From Novosphingobium meiothermophilum (GTDB lineage Bacteria; Pseudomonadota; Alphaproteobacteria; Sphingomonadales; Sphingomonadaceae): a stretch of DNA of 64,000 nt. Below the pieces are notes generated by a model that searched no databases, was not told the origin of the DNA, and saw only the letters and a program-made list of their open reading frames with translations. How positions within the stretch are numbered: position 1 is the first letter of the stretch; every line of letters starts with the position of its first letter. A program made the position numbers and the translations under genes. Positions 33,672-42,457 of this stretch are shown in pieces. The stretch covers positions 62,001 through 126,000 of the forward strand of contig NZ_QGHL01000008.1 in NCBI RefSeq assembly GCF_003171715.1. Reading direction: 5' to 3'.

Positions 33672-34670
33672 TCAGCCCCCGAAAGGCTTTGCCCCCAGAT
33701 CGCCCATGCCCACGGTGCCGCTGGCCATTTCCAGCATACGGTCGAGGCTTTTCTTGGCGGCGAGGCGCAGGGTTTCGTCCATCTCGATGCGCGGCTGGAG
33801 ATCGCGCAGGGCGAGGTAGAGCTTTTCCAGCGTGTTCAGCGCCATGTAGGGGCAGATGTTGCAGTTGCAGTTGCCGTCCGCGCCGGGCGCACCGATGAAG
33901 GTCTTGCCCGGTATGGCCAGTTCCATCTGGTGGATGATGTGCGGCTCGGTCGCCACGATCAGCGTATCGCCCGGCATTTCCTTGGCATAGTTCAGGATGC
34001 CGCTGGTCGAGCCGACATAATCGGCATGATCGAGGATGTGCGGCGGGCATTCGGGGTGCGCGGCCACGGGGGCCTCAGGGTGCTTGGCCTTGAGCTTGAG
34101 CAGTTCCGTTTCCGAAAATGCCTCGTGCACGATGCACACGCCCGGCCAGAGCAGCATCTCGCGCCCGAACTTGCGGTTGAGATAGCCGCCAAGGTGCCGG
34201 TCCGGTCCGAAGATGATCTTCTGGTCCTTCGGGATCTGGGCAAGGATCGTCTCGGCGCTCGACGAGGTGACGATCACGTCCGACAGCGCCTTAACCTCGG
34301 TCGAACAGTTGATGTAGGTCAGCGCGATATGATCGGGGTGCGCTTCGCGGAAAGCCTTGAACTTGTCGGGCGGGCACGAATCCTCAAGGCTGCATCCGGC
34401 CTTCAGATCGGGCAGGACCACGATCTTGTCGGGCGAAAGGATCTTGGCGGTATCGGCCATGAACTTCACGCCGCAGAACGCGATGACCTCGGCATCGGTA
34501 GCCGCTGCCTTGCGCGAAAGTTCGAGGCTGTCGCCCACGAAATCGGCCAGATCCTGGATTTCCGGGCGCTGATAATAGTGCGCGAGGATCACCGCGTTGC
34601 GCTCCTTGCGCAAACGGTCGATCTCGGCGCGCAGATCAAGGCCGGAAAGATTGGTGGGCTGGGCTGTCAT
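33672..34670 (-). CDS. nadA: Quinolinate synthase
   Basis: A 332-residue [4Fe-4S] enzyme. It condenses iminoaspartate with dihydroxyacetone phosphate to quinolinate for NAD synthesis. The three cluster cysteines are Cys66 in FCGVKFMAD, one in LWPGVCIVHEAFS and one in NCNICPYMALN. The start is ILAHYYQRPEIQDLADFVGDS. NadB and NadC, its usual partners, are not adjacent. The start at 34670 (MTAQPTNLSG) is chosen; in-frame upstream sequence looks unconserved. Confidence 0.96.
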   Translation of the reverse strand: MTAQPTNLSGLDLRAEIDRLRKERNAVILAHYYQRPEIQDLADFVGDSLELSRKAAATDAEVIAFCGVKFMADTAKILSPDKIVVLPDLKAGCSLEDSCPPDKFKAFREAHPDHIALTYINCSTEVKALSDVIVTSSSAETILAQIPKDQKIIFGPDRHLGGYLNRKFGREMLLWPGVCIVHEAFSETELLKLKAKHPEAPVAAHPECPPHILDHADYVGSTSGILNYAKEMPGDTLIVATEPHIIHQMELAIPGKTFIGAPGADGNCNCNICPYMALNTLEKLYLALRDLQPRIEMDETLRLAAKKSLDRMLEMASGTVGMGDLGAKPFGG

Positions 34671-34810
34671 CGCGCTCGGTTCCTCTGGCCCGGCAGACCG
34701 CGCCGGGACGGGTGTGGACTTAGGGGCTTGGCCAGCGTCCCGCAACACTCTTGCCATACTTCAGACCTGCACGTTGCAACCGCGCGGTTGGCGCGCGCCC
34801 GCAACAAGCA

Positions 34811-35434
34811 TCAGTCGAACGTGATGGCGACTTTCGCCTGACGGAATCCGGCCAGCCTGAGCGGGCCTTCGAGATTGAGCCGGATCGCCTCGCGCGCAGC
34901 CCCTTGCGCCAGTTCGATCATCTTCGCGTCGATGGCGGCGATGCGCACCTTGCTGGCGGCCTGAAGGCTGTTGGCACGTGTCAGCTTTTCCTGGGCATCG
35001 TTCGTCACCCACAGGCCGTTGCGCAGATATTCGGCGCGCGCTTCGTCGAGCTGGGGCTCGTCGATGCCGATCTTCGGCAGCCTGACCGACAGGGTCTGGC
35101 TGGCCGCGTCCCACGCCAGCCGGTCCGCACCAACCTTTTCGAGATCGACGTAGTAGCGCACCGTGGCGGGGATTACGGCCACCTGCCGCGAACTGACCAG
35201 ACCGAAGACGCGCGTGTCATCGTTCTTGGCAATCGGCGCGAATTGCGCTGTCAGGACCACCAGCTTGTTGTGATGCCTGAACGAGACCAGCCCGGTTGCA
35301 ATGGGATCGACGATGGTTTCGGCCTTGTGCGCCCGCCAGCCGAAATAGGCCGCAGCGGCCAGCGCCGCCACAAAAAGCACCCACGGCAGGCGGGCCGATC
35401 GCGATGGCGAAACGGTGGCCGGATCGCGGGTCAT
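34811..35434 (-). CDS. DUF4230 family membrane-anchored protein
   Basis: A 207-residue protein. One N-terminal helix (PWVLFVAALAAAAYFGW) anchors a periplasmic domain with HNKLVVLTAQFAPIAKND, VIPATVRYYVDLEKV and LRLAGFRQAKVAITFD, matching DUF4230. No known function. Its start overlaps the stop of the upstream MBL hydrolase (ATGA), so the two are co-expressed. Confidence 0.8.
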   Translation of the reverse strand: MTRDPATVSPSRSARLPWVLFVAALAAAAYFGWRAHKAETIVDPIATGLVSFRHHNKLVVLTAQFAPIAKNDDTRVFGLVSSRQVAVIPATVRYYVDLEKVGADRLAWDAASQTLSVRLPKIGIDEPQLDEARAEYLRNGLWVTNDAQEKLTRANSLQAASKVRIAAIDAKMIELAQGAAREAIRLNLEGPLRLAGFRQAKVAITFD

Positions 35435-36348
35435 GACGCCATCATCCAGCGCTCGTCCGCCATCCGCACCCGGCCCTGACGTTCAAGATCGATCAGGTGC
35501 GCCAGCACCGAACGTCCGGCCGCGCCGTGCAGGCGCGCGTCCAGCCCCCTGTACATGGCGCTTACGAACTCGCCGATGGCATGAGGGCCGCCGTCTTCGA
35601 GAAGGCGCAGGATCTGGCGTTCGCGCTGGCGCCGGTGGCCCAGCATGCCGCGCACGAGCTGGCGCGGATTGTCGATCTGCGGCCCATGCGCCGGATAGAG
35701 CACGCGGTCCTCGCGGTCGTGCAGCTTCTGGAGGCTGGCCATGTAGGCGGCCATGTCGCCATCGGGCGGCGAGACGACCGAGGTGGACCAGCCCATGACA
35801 TGATCGCCCGTGAACAGCGCGCCGCTTTCGACCACGCTGTAGCAAAGGTGATTGCTGGTGTGTCCCGGCGTTGCCACGGCTTCGAGCGTCCAGCCATCGC
35901 CGGCAATGCGTTCGCCATCGGCCAGCACCCGGTCGGGCGCGTAATCAGCATCGAAGGCGGCATCGGCGCGCGGGCCGTCATCGTCCATCGCAAGCGCGGC
36001 GCACCCAATGATCGGCGCGCCGGTGGCCGCCTGTAACGGGCGCGAGGCGGGACTGTGATCGCGGTGGGTGTGCGTGCAGACGATGGCAATGACCTTCGCA
36101 TCGCCCACGGCGGCAAGGATCGCTTCGAGATGACCCTGGCTTTCAGAGCCGGCCACATGGTCCATGCCGTAGGGGCCGGGATCGATCACGGCGACATCGC
36201 TGCCCGCACCGACGATGTAGGTCTGGGTGCCGGTGAAGGTATAGGGCGAGGGATTGGGAGCCAGCACCCGCCGGACGAGCGGTTCAAGCTGTTCGGCGCG
36301 GCCCACGGGCCATTCGCTGCGGTCGGGTATGGGGGGCATCTGAGCCAT
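35431..36348 (-). CDS. Metallo-beta-lactamase fold hydrolase (LACTB2-like)
   Basis: A 305-residue protein with an MBL domain. The HxHxDH signature is CTHTHRDHSPASRP, with further metal ligands in ATPGHTSNHLCY and FTGDHVMGW, and a C-terminal winged-helix-like extension (about 240-305) as in LACTB2/GloB-like hydrolases. Hydrolysis of an unknown ester or RNA is possible. The start at 36348 (MAQMPPIPDRSEW) is chosen over 36384. DUF4230 follows with a 4-bp overlap. Confidence 0.85.
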   Translation of the reverse strand: MAQMPPIPDRSEWPVGRAEQLEPLVRRVLAPNPSPYTFTGTQTYIVGAGSDVAVIDPGPYGMDHVAGSESQGHLEAILAAVGDAKVIAIVCTHTHRDHSPASRPLQAATGAPIIGCAALAMDDDGPRADAAFDADYAPDRVLADGERIAGDGWTLEAVATPGHTSNHLCYSVVESGALFTGDHVMGWSTSVVSPPDGDMAAYMASLQKLHDREDRVLYPAHGPQIDNPRQLVRGMLGHRRQRERQILRLLEDGGPHAIGEFVSAMYRGLDARLHGAAGRSVLAHLIDLERQGRVRMADERWMMAS

Positions 36349-36435
36349 GACCTGCGGTATGGGGATTGCGGGCCTGCCATGCAACCGCCCGAAAACTGAC
36401 AGGTCCGCTCACGCCGCACTTCCTGACAGGGCAGG

Positions 36436-36966
36436 TCAGGCCGCGTTCGGTGCTTCGCCGACCGAACGCGCCAGCCTTTCGCGAAGGCGTTCCACCGCGC
36501 TTGCCCCGCCCGTCGCAGGTTGGGCGCGCCATGCCTGTTCAAGCCGCTGGATACGTTCGTAGAGACGCTCGCTTTCGTGCACCAGCGCCTGCGCATCATC
36601 CGGCAGGCCCGCCACGAGCGCTGAATCGCTGGCTGGAAAATTGGCGATCAGGCGTCCGTGGCGGCGCAGTTGCAGCTCGGAAAGCTCTCCAGCGAAGTGG
36701 GCACGGTGATTGAGCAGCCAGGCAAGGCAGTGCATGACCCGCGTGGTCGTGCGCAGCGCCTCGCAGCTTACCTGCACCCGGCGCAGATCGCCGTCGCCGG
36801 TTTCGTCATGGCTTGCCGTGATATCCTGGCGCAGCGTTTCAAAGCGCGCGCGCACGGCTTCGGCAAGGCCAAGGGCTTCGGCATAGAGCGCTTCGACGAT
36901 GCGCGGGTTCAGGCTGGGCAGCAGAGCCATGAACAGCGCATAAGCCCGAAGGATGGCATTCGCCAA
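36436..36966 (-). CDS. rcdA: RcdA-like regulator of CtrA degradation (DUF1465)
   Basis: A 176-residue all-helical protein of PF07323. The helices RIVEALYAEALGLAEAVRARFE and EALRTTTRVMHCLAWLLNHRAHFAGELSE match Caulobacter RcdA, an adaptor that helps ClpXP degrade the master regulator CtrA at the G1-S transition. Residues after about 150 form a variable C-terminal tail. A CtrA-like motif lies at 37041-37055, 75 bp upstream. Function in sphingomonads is inferred from family and context. The N-terminal start is uncertain (36966 or 36930). Confidence 0.75.
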   Translation of the reverse strand: MANAILRAYALFMALLPSLNPRIVEALYAEALGLAEAVRARFETLRQDITASHDETGDGDLRRVQVSCEALRTTTRVMHCLAWLLNHRAHFAGELSELQLRRHGRLIANFPASDSALVAGLPDDAQALVHESERLYERIQRLEQAWRAQPATGGASAVERLRERLARSVGEAPNAA

Positions 36967-37040
36967 CAGGCATTGCGCACAATGGCTTGTCCCAATTCAT
37001 GATCGTTTCTTAACGGGACAGGCCAGCCGTTACCGAAACC

Positions 37041-37055
37041 TTAAAAATACCTTTA
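37041..37055 (-). promoter_or_regulatory. Possible CtrA box upstream of rcdA
   Basis: TTAA, seven bases, TTTA: one mismatch from the CtrA consensus TTAA-N7-TTAA. It lies 75-89 bp upstream of the rcdA start and immediately downstream of the DUF465 gene stop. Weak on its own; interest comes from rcdA belonging to the CtrA circuit. Confidence 0.35.
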
Positions 37056-37059
37056 TAAA

Positions 37060-37257
37060 TCATGCGATTATATCTGGTATGAGGTAGTCCTCGATCATCG
37101 CGATCTGGTCTTTCAGCAGCAATTTCCGCTTTTTCAGACGGGCGATCTGCAGCTGGTCGTGCGCGCCTGCCGAAGTGAGCGCATCGATAGCGGCATCAAG
37201 GTCGCGGTGCTCGATCGTCAGCGCCGCCAGCCGCTTGCGCATTTCCTCTTCGGTCAC
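37060..37257 (-). CDS. DUF465 (YdcH) small protein, first copy
   Basis: A 65-residue coiled-coil protein: MRKRLAALTIEHRDLDAAI ... LQIARLKKRKLLLKDQIAMIEDYLI is the YdcH/DUF465 heptad pattern with its basic LKKRKLLLKD end. The GTG at 37257 is a likely start behind GAGGAGC, but an in-frame ATG at 37242 would give 60 residues. Unknown function. It is divergent from the second copy at 37447. Confidence 0.75.
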   Translation of the reverse strand: MTEEEMRKRLAALTIEHRDLDAAIDALTSAGAHDQLQIARLKKRKLLLKDQIAMIEDYLIPDIIA

Positions 37258-37446
37258 GTTAAGCTCTGCTCCTCTTACGGTCGAACCCGTAAACCGGCAC
37301 GGTCCGGCGCGGTTTGGCTTGCAAGATACGGCGATTGTGGGAGCATGACAACGCGCCGCCGGAACGAGTCGGGGGGATAGTTTCATCACCCCTGCCGCAA
37401 GGGCGGCTGCCGCAGTTGGGGGCATCACCCTGAAGGAGGAAAACGC

Positions 37447-37605
37447 ATGGAATCGACGCATATCAGCGCACTCCAGATGAAGCACGCCGGGCTTGAAAAG
37501 CAGATCCAGACAGAGATGTCCCGGCCCCTCCCCGATGAAGCGCTGGTAGCCCAACTCAAGCGCAAGAAGCTGAGGATCAAGGAAGAGCTTGCCCGTCTGC
37601 ACTGA
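37447..37605 (+). CDS. DUF465 (YdcH) small protein, second copy
   Basis: A 52-residue protein: MESTHISALQMKHAGLEKQI ... LVAQLKRKKLRIKEELARLH. The same coiled-coil pattern as the divergent neighbour, ending in the LKRKKLRIKEEL basic motif. An excellent Shine-Dalgarno, AAGGAGGA at 37433-37440, is 6 bases before the ATG, stronger than most in this window, so it should be well translated. Function unknown. Confidence 0.85.
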   Translation: MESTHISALQMKHAGLEKQIQTEMSRPLPDEALVAQLKRKKLRIKEELARLH

Positions 37606-37678
37606 GGGCCTTGATCCATCCGAGGGCCTGCGATGGCCCTTGCGTCGCATGACAGCTACGCATGACGGCTATCACGTG

Positions 37679-37704
37679 GAGCCGCCCGCCAAGGGCGGCT
37701 CTTC
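37679..37704 (+). terminator. Terminator-like hairpin after the second DUF465 gene
   Basis: GAGCCGCCC (37679-37687) pairs perfectly with GGGCGGCTC (37693-37701), loop 5, followed by TTCT. It lies 74 bp after the stop and upstream of ptsP. Confidence 0.6.
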
Positions 37705-37849
37705 TGCATTGGGGCTGGCCCTGCATCAGGCGCGGCGAATTGCGCGGCACCGCGTGCCGCGGTGTGATGCGCGCCAGTGATGCCGACTCTTCCACTTCGG
37801 TCTTCGCGCCACATTCCCAAATGCTCCGCAGTGGGCTAATCCTTGGCTC

Positions 37850-40123
37850 ATGCTCAGCGCCGTAAAGTCCGCCCGACAGATCCTGACCTCCCTGCATGAG
37901 GTCATGGCCTCGCGCGCCGGAGCGCAGGCCAAGCTGAACCAGATCGTCGAAGTGATCGGCGAGAACCTCGATTCCGAGGTCTGCTCGATCTATCTCCTGC
38001 GCGAAGGGATGCTGGAACTTTTCGCCACGCGCGGCCTCAATCAGGCGGCGGTCCACGTTACCCGGCTGGCCGTGGGCGAAGGTCTGGTCGGCACGATTGC
38101 GGGCAATGTCGAAACGCTGAACCTGGCCGAAGCGGCCGCCCACCCCGATTTTGCCTTCAGGCCCGAAACCGGCGAGGAAAAGTTCCATTCCTTTGCGGGC
38201 GTTCCCATTGTGCGGCGCGAACGCGCGGTGGGCGTGGTGGCGGTGCAGCATGTCGAGCCGCGCCGCTATGAAGAGGTGGAGATCGAGGCGCTTCAGACCG
38301 TGGCGATGGTCCTGTCCGAGCTTATCGCCAATGCCGAGCTGATCGATGGCGACGAGGTGCTGGGCGTGCCCGCGCATCTTACCGGGCCTGACCGGCTCAA
38401 GGGCCTGACGCTGGTGAAGGGTCTTGCCAGCGGGGTGGCCGTGTTCCACCAGCCGCGCGTCACCATCGAACACGTCGTGGCCGAAGATACCGAGGCCGAG
38501 CGCCAGCGCGTCTATCTGGCCTTCGACAAGATGCGCGAACAGATCGACCGAATGGCGAGCCAGGCCGAGTTCGGTGTTGGCGGAGAGCACGAGGAAGTGC
38601 TCGAAACCTACCGCATGTTCGCCTACGACGAGGGCTGGTCGCGCCGCATCAACGAGGCGATCGATTCCGGGCTGACCGCGGAAGCCGCGATCGAGCGTGT
38701 CCAGCAGCGCACCCGGATGCGCATGCGCCAGATCGACGATCCGCTGCTGGCTGACCGGATGCACGATCTGGAAGATCTGTCGAACCGGCTCCTGCGCATT
38801 GTTTCAGGCCAGCTGGGCACGGCTGCCAGCATGGGCCTGAAGGGCGATGCCATCCTGATTGCGCGCAACCTTGGCCCGGCAGAGCTGCTCGAATACGACC
38901 GCAGGCGACTGAAGGGCGTGATCCTTGAAGAAGGCTCGCTCACCTCGCACGTGGTCATCGTGGCGCGCGCCATGGGCATCCCCGTGATCGGGCGGCTGCG
39001 CGCACTGCGCGGCAAGGTGCGCGAAGGCGACCAGTTGCTGCTTGACGGCGATCAGGGCGTGGTCGACGTGCGTCCGGCGCCCTCGCTGGTCGAGGCGTTC
39101 GAGGCCCGCTTTGCCCGCAACCGCGAACGGCAGGCGCAATATGCCAAGATGCGCGACGTGGAGCCGTTCACCCGCGACGGCACGCGCATCAGCGTGATGA
39201 TGAACGCGGGCCTGCGCGACGATACGCCGATGCTGGGCTTGACGGGTGCCGACGGCATCGGCCTGTTCCGCACCGAGTTCCAGTTCCTCGTCTCGGCAAC
39301 GCTGCCCTCGCGCGAGCGGCAGACCCGGCTCTACCGTGATGTGATGGAGGCGGCGGGCGACCGGCCGGTAGTGTTCCGCACCGTGGACATCGGCGGTGAC
39401 AAGGTTCTGCCCTATCTGCGCCACAATGACGGCGAGGCCGAGGAGAACCCCGCCATGGGCTGGCGCGCGCTGCGCGTGGCGCTTGAGCGCGACGGCCTGC
39501 TCAAGGTTCAGGCGCGGGCCTTGCTCGAAGCGGCGGGGGGGCGCACGCTCCATGTCATGTTCCCGATGGTGACGGAGCCGTGGGAGTTCGATGCGGCCAA
39601 GGCCGTTTTCGACGGGCAGCTTGCCTTCCTGCGCAAGCAGAAGAAGCTCCTGCCCGAAGCCATCCGTTATGGCGCGATGCTGGAAGTGCCGGCACTGGCC
39701 GAAACGCTTGATCTGCTGGCGCCGCGTCTGTCGTTCCTATCGATCGGCACCAATGATCTCACGCAGTTCCTGTTTGCTGCCGATCGCGCCAATCCCAAGC
39801 TGGCCGAACGCTATGACTGGCTCAGCCCCGCGATCCTGCGTTTCCTGCGCCGGGTGGTGAACACGCTTGCGCCGTTCGGCACCGATGTGACGGTCTGCGG
39901 CGAAATGGGAGGTAGGCGGCTTGAGGCGCTGGCCTTGCTGGGCCTTGGCATCACCCGCCTGTCGATCACCCCGGCGGCGGTCGGCCCGGTCAAGGAACTG
40001 GTGCGCAAGGTGGATGTCAATGAAATCCGCACCGCCATGTCGGGCTGGCTGTCGGAACCTCCCGAAGATCTGCGCGCCACCCTGTCCGAATGGGCGGCAG
40101 AGCGCGGGATCGAGTGCGACTGA
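37850..40123 (+). CDS. ptsP: PEP-protein phosphotransferase PtsP (EI-Ntr)
   Basis: A 757-residue enzyme I of the nitrogen PTS. An N-terminal GAF domain (1 to about 150; LDSEVCSIYLLREGMLELFATRGLN) is joined to the PTS EI body. The phospho-His367 is in GSLTSHVVIVARAMGIP. The C-terminal PEP-binding barrel has GLFRTEFQFL, RTVDIGGDKVLPYL and the conserved VCGEMGG Cys. It takes phosphate from PEP and passes it to NPr and then PtsN (gene at 14425). No ptsH lies in this window. The GAF domain is the likely metabolite sensor (glutamine in other bacteria, by family knowledge). Confidence 0.95.
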   Translation: MLSAVKSARQILTSLHEVMASRAGAQAKLNQIVEVIGENLDSEVCSIYLLREGMLELFATRGLNQAAVHVTRLAVGEGLVGTIAGNVETLNLAEAAAHPDFAFRPETGEEKFHSFAGVPIVRRERAVGVVAVQHVEPRRYEEVEIEALQTVAMVLSELIANAELIDGDEVLGVPAHLTGPDRLKGLTLVKGLASGVAVFHQPRVTIEHVVAEDTEAERQRVYLAFDKMREQIDRMASQAEFGVGGEHEEVLETYRMFAYDEGWSRRINEAIDSGLTAEAAIERVQQRTRMRMRQIDDPLLADRMHDLEDLSNRLLRIVSGQLGTAASMGLKGDAILIARNLGPAELLEYDRRRLKGVILEEGSLTSHVVIVARAMGIPVIGRLRALRGKVREGDQLLLDGDQGVVDVRPAPSLVEAFEARFARNRERQAQYAKMRDVEPFTRDGTRISVMMNAGLRDDTPMLGLTGADGIGLFRTEFQFLVSATLPSRERQTRLYRDVMEAAGDRPVVFRTVDIGGDKVLPYLRHNDGEAEENPAMGWRALRVALERDGLLKVQARALLEAAGGRTLHVMFPMVTEPWEFDAAKAVFDGQLAFLRKQKKLLPEAIRYGAMLEVPALAETLDLLAPRLSFLSIGTNDLTQFLFAADRANPKLAERYDWLSPAILRFLRRVVNTLAPFGTDVTVCGEMGGRRLEALALLGLGITRLSITPAAVGPVKELVRKVDVNEIRTAMSGWLSEPPEDLRATLSEWAAERGIECD

Positions 40124-40200
40124 CGCCCTTCGGCAGGCAATTTGCCGCCGAAATGCGCCATTTCCTGCGGAATTGCATTGACATTCGCGGGATTGCCGCG

Positions 40201-40218
40201 AACCCTTAACAAAGGGTT
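40201..40218. promoter_or_regulatory. Perfect inverted repeat upstream of the RodZ-like gene
   Basis: AACCCTT (40201-40207), four bases, AAGGGTT (40212-40218), followed by the near-palindrome TTGCAATGCAA (40217-40227) and another TTGCA copy. It lies 78 bp past ptsP and 33-50 bp before the ATG, so an operator or a weak terminator is possible. Confidence 0.4.
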
Positions 40219-40250
40219 GCAATGCAAGCTTTGCACAACATTGCAAGAAT

Positions 40251-41318
40251 ATGAGAATGGGAGTCGCGTCCTTGGCTGAAGCCGACGGTCTGCAGGATAT
40301 TTCCAACGACGATTCCGTGGCAGTTCCTGCGGGCGAGCCGGCAAGGCCCTCGGTTGCAGAAACCCTGCGCGCTGCCCGCGAGGCGGCCGGGCTCGACATC
40401 AAGCAGCTCTCGGCGCTGACGCGCGTTACCTCGCGCCATCTTGAAGCGCTCGAAAGTGGCGATCTTTCAACCCTGCCGGGTCGGCCCTATGCGCTCGGCT
40501 TTGCGCGCAGCTATGCTCGCGCGGTCGGCCTGGACGAAAAGGCGATCGGCGAGGCCATGCGCGCCGAACTGGATCGGCTGGCCCCGGCCCCGGTCGAAAG
40601 GGTCATAAACCAGTTCGAGGTGGGCGATCCCGCCAAGACACCTTCGCGGCTGACCGCGTGGCTTGCGGCGGTGCTGGTGCTTGCCATCGCGCTGGGCGGG
40701 CTGGTGTTCTGGCGCAGCTACTACTTGCCCTCGGCGGAACTTCCCGCGCTGATCGGCCCGCAGGCATCGCAGGCAGCCCCGGCAAAGCCCGCGCCCGCCC
40801 CCGCCCCCGCCCCCGCACCGGCGCCCGCAGGGCCGGTGGTGTTCACCGCCACCGAGGACCGGATCTGGGTGAAGTTCTACGACGGTCAGGGCCAGCAGCT
40901 TCTCCAGAAACAGCTTGCCATGGGCGAAAGCTGGACCGTGCCCGAACAGGCTCAGAACCCGATGGTATGGACGGGAAGGCCCGATGCCCTCACGATCACG
41001 ATCGGAGGGCAGCCGGTTCCCCGGCTTGCCGAAAAGGAAGGTATCGTGAAGGACGTTCAGGTGAGCGCCGCCGCGCTGCTGGCCCGTGCCGCAGCGCCCG
41101 CCGCCGGTGTGCCAGCGGCATCGACATCGGCACAAGCACCGGCAGCAGCCGCGTTGCAGGGGCAGACGGCCGCGGCCCCGCGCGCGAACCCGGTCCGCCG
41201 GGCGCCGCCGCGCGCTAATCCTGCGCCCGACGGGGCTGCGGGCGCAGCCGTGCCCGCAGGCGGATCGGCGGCCGCGCCATCTGCCGAAAGCGCACCTCCT
41301 TCCACCGCTTTGGACTGA
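40251..41318 (+). CDS. RodZ-like protein (HTH-TM-DUF4115)
   Basis: A 355-residue bitopic membrane protein. The cytoplasmic N-terminal Cro/C1-type HTH_25 domain (about 33-105) has LRAAREAAGLDIKQLSALTRV and PYALGFARSYARAVGLD. A transmembrane helix (about 133-155, TAWLAAVLVLAIALGGLVFW) follows, then an Ala-Pro linker (about 178-196), then DUF4115 (IWVKFYDGQGQQLLQKQLAMGESW). RodZ links MreB to the wall and this organisation matches, so a cell-shape or division role is likely. The tail after 290 is Ala/Pro-rich. Direct and inverted repeats at 40201-40240 precede it. Confidence 0.82.
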   Translation: MRMGVASLAEADGLQDISNDDSVAVPAGEPARPSVAETLRAAREAAGLDIKQLSALTRVTSRHLEALESGDLSTLPGRPYALGFARSYARAVGLDEKAIGEAMRAELDRLAPAPVERVINQFEVGDPAKTPSRLTAWLAAVLVLAIALGGLVFWRSYYLPSAELPALIGPQASQAAPAKPAPAPAPAPAPAPAGPVVFTATEDRIWVKFYDGQGQQLLQKQLAMGESWTVPEQAQNPMVWTGRPDALTITIGGQPVPRLAEKEGIVKDVQVSAAALLARAAAPAAGVPAASTSAQAPAAAALQGQTAAAPRANPVRRAPPRANPAPDGAAGAAVPAGGSAAAPSAESAPPSTALD

Positions 41319-41420
41319 CGCCATCTCGACTTGCCCGCAAGGCTGGGGCATTCACGGGGGCGCAATGAAACGTGCCGCAATGCGCCAGTCGTGCGCGCAT
41401 TGTGCATTACGGGAACGACG

Positions 41421-42404
41421 ATGATCTTGAACTTCCGCGGCGCAGTTGCGCTTGGCGTCCTTGCTCTTGGCATTGCAGGTCCGGCAGTTCTGCCGGTCAT
41501 GGCGCAGTCCGCCACGACCCGAACCACCACCACTGCCCAGACCGATCCTGAGTTGCGCCTGCGCCGCATGGAAGCGGAAATCCGCGCCCTTCAGCGCAAG
41601 GTCTTCCCCGATGGCGCGGGCAAGACCTTCGTTCCCGAAATCACGCCTGGCCAGCCTGCCGCCGCTCCGGCAGGCGCGCCCGCCTCTTCGGCAGTGACGG
41701 ACATTCTTGCCCGGCTCGATGCGGTTGAGGCCCAGATGATGCGACTGACCGCGCAGGTCGAGGAAGGACAGAACCGCACCGCACGGCTGGAAGAGCGGCT
41801 GACGCGGCTTGAGGCAGCGGCAACCCCGCCCGAACCCGTTGCCGTGCCGTCTGCCGCGCCCGCTCCGACTGCTGCCAGCGCCCCGGCAGGCGTCCGGCCC
41901 GCAGCGACGGGCGCGCAGGCCCCGGCGGCAGCGCAGACAGCCGCGCCAAAGCCCGCGCAGCCTTCTGCGGCACGGGTTGCGGCTGTTCAGGCGATTGAAA
42001 AGCCCGCAACCGCCGATGCCGGGCTTGACGAATACACCTATGGCTTCCGCCTGTGGGAGGCCAAGTTCTATCCCGAAGCGCAGCAGCAGTTGCAGATCTA
42101 TGTTGATCGCTATCCGCGCCACAACATGATCAGCTACGGGCGCAACCTGCTGGGCCGGGCATGGCTTGACGATGGCAAGCCGGGCACGGCGGCGCAGTTC
42201 TTCCTCCAGAATTATCTTGCCGACAAGAAGGGCGCGCGGGCGGCCGACAGCCTGCTCTATCTCGGCATTGCCATGGTGCGTCTGAAGGACACTGAGAAGG
42301 CTTGCGGCGCTTTTGCCGAGTTTGCTGCCACCTATCCGGCCGAAGCGGCAGGGCGGCTGAAGAGCCAGTATGATGCCGCGCGCGCGTCGGTGAAGTGCAA
42401 GTGA
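41421..42404 (+). CDS. cpoB: Tol-Pal-associated protein YbgF/CpoB
   Basis: A 327-residue periplasmic protein. A signal peptide of about 29 residues (ending PVMAQ) is followed by coiled-coil segments (LRRMEAEIRALQRKV and ILARLDAVEAQMMRLTAQVEEGQNRTARLEERLTRLEA) that trimerise, an Ala/Pro linker (about 130-195), and C-terminal TPR repeats (from about 205, YTYGFRLWEAKFYPEAQQQLQ ... ADSLLYLGIAMVRLKDTEKACGAFAEF). It couples Tol-Pal function to peptidoglycan synthesis in E. coli. The tol-pal genes are not in this window, but tilS and ftsH follow, as is common in alphaproteobacteria. The ATG at 41421 begins the signal peptide. Confidence 0.85.
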   Translation: MILNFRGAVALGVLALGIAGPAVLPVMAQSATTRTTTTAQTDPELRLRRMEAEIRALQRKVFPDGAGKTFVPEITPGQPAAAPAGAPASSAVTDILARLDAVEAQMMRLTAQVEEGQNRTARLEERLTRLEAAATPPEPVAVPSAAPAPTAASAPAGVRPAATGAQAPAAAQTAAPKPAQPSAARVAAVQAIEKPATADAGLDEYTYGFRLWEAKFYPEAQQQLQIYVDRYPRHNMISYGRNLLGRAWLDDGKPGTAAQFFLQNYLADKKGARAADSLLYLGIAMVRLKDTEKACGAFAEFAATYPAEAAGRLKSQYDAARASVKCK

Positions 42405-42457
42405 CCGGATGATGTGCGGGCAGATGAAGGAACGGGATCAATGGAGCCGGAGATAGG

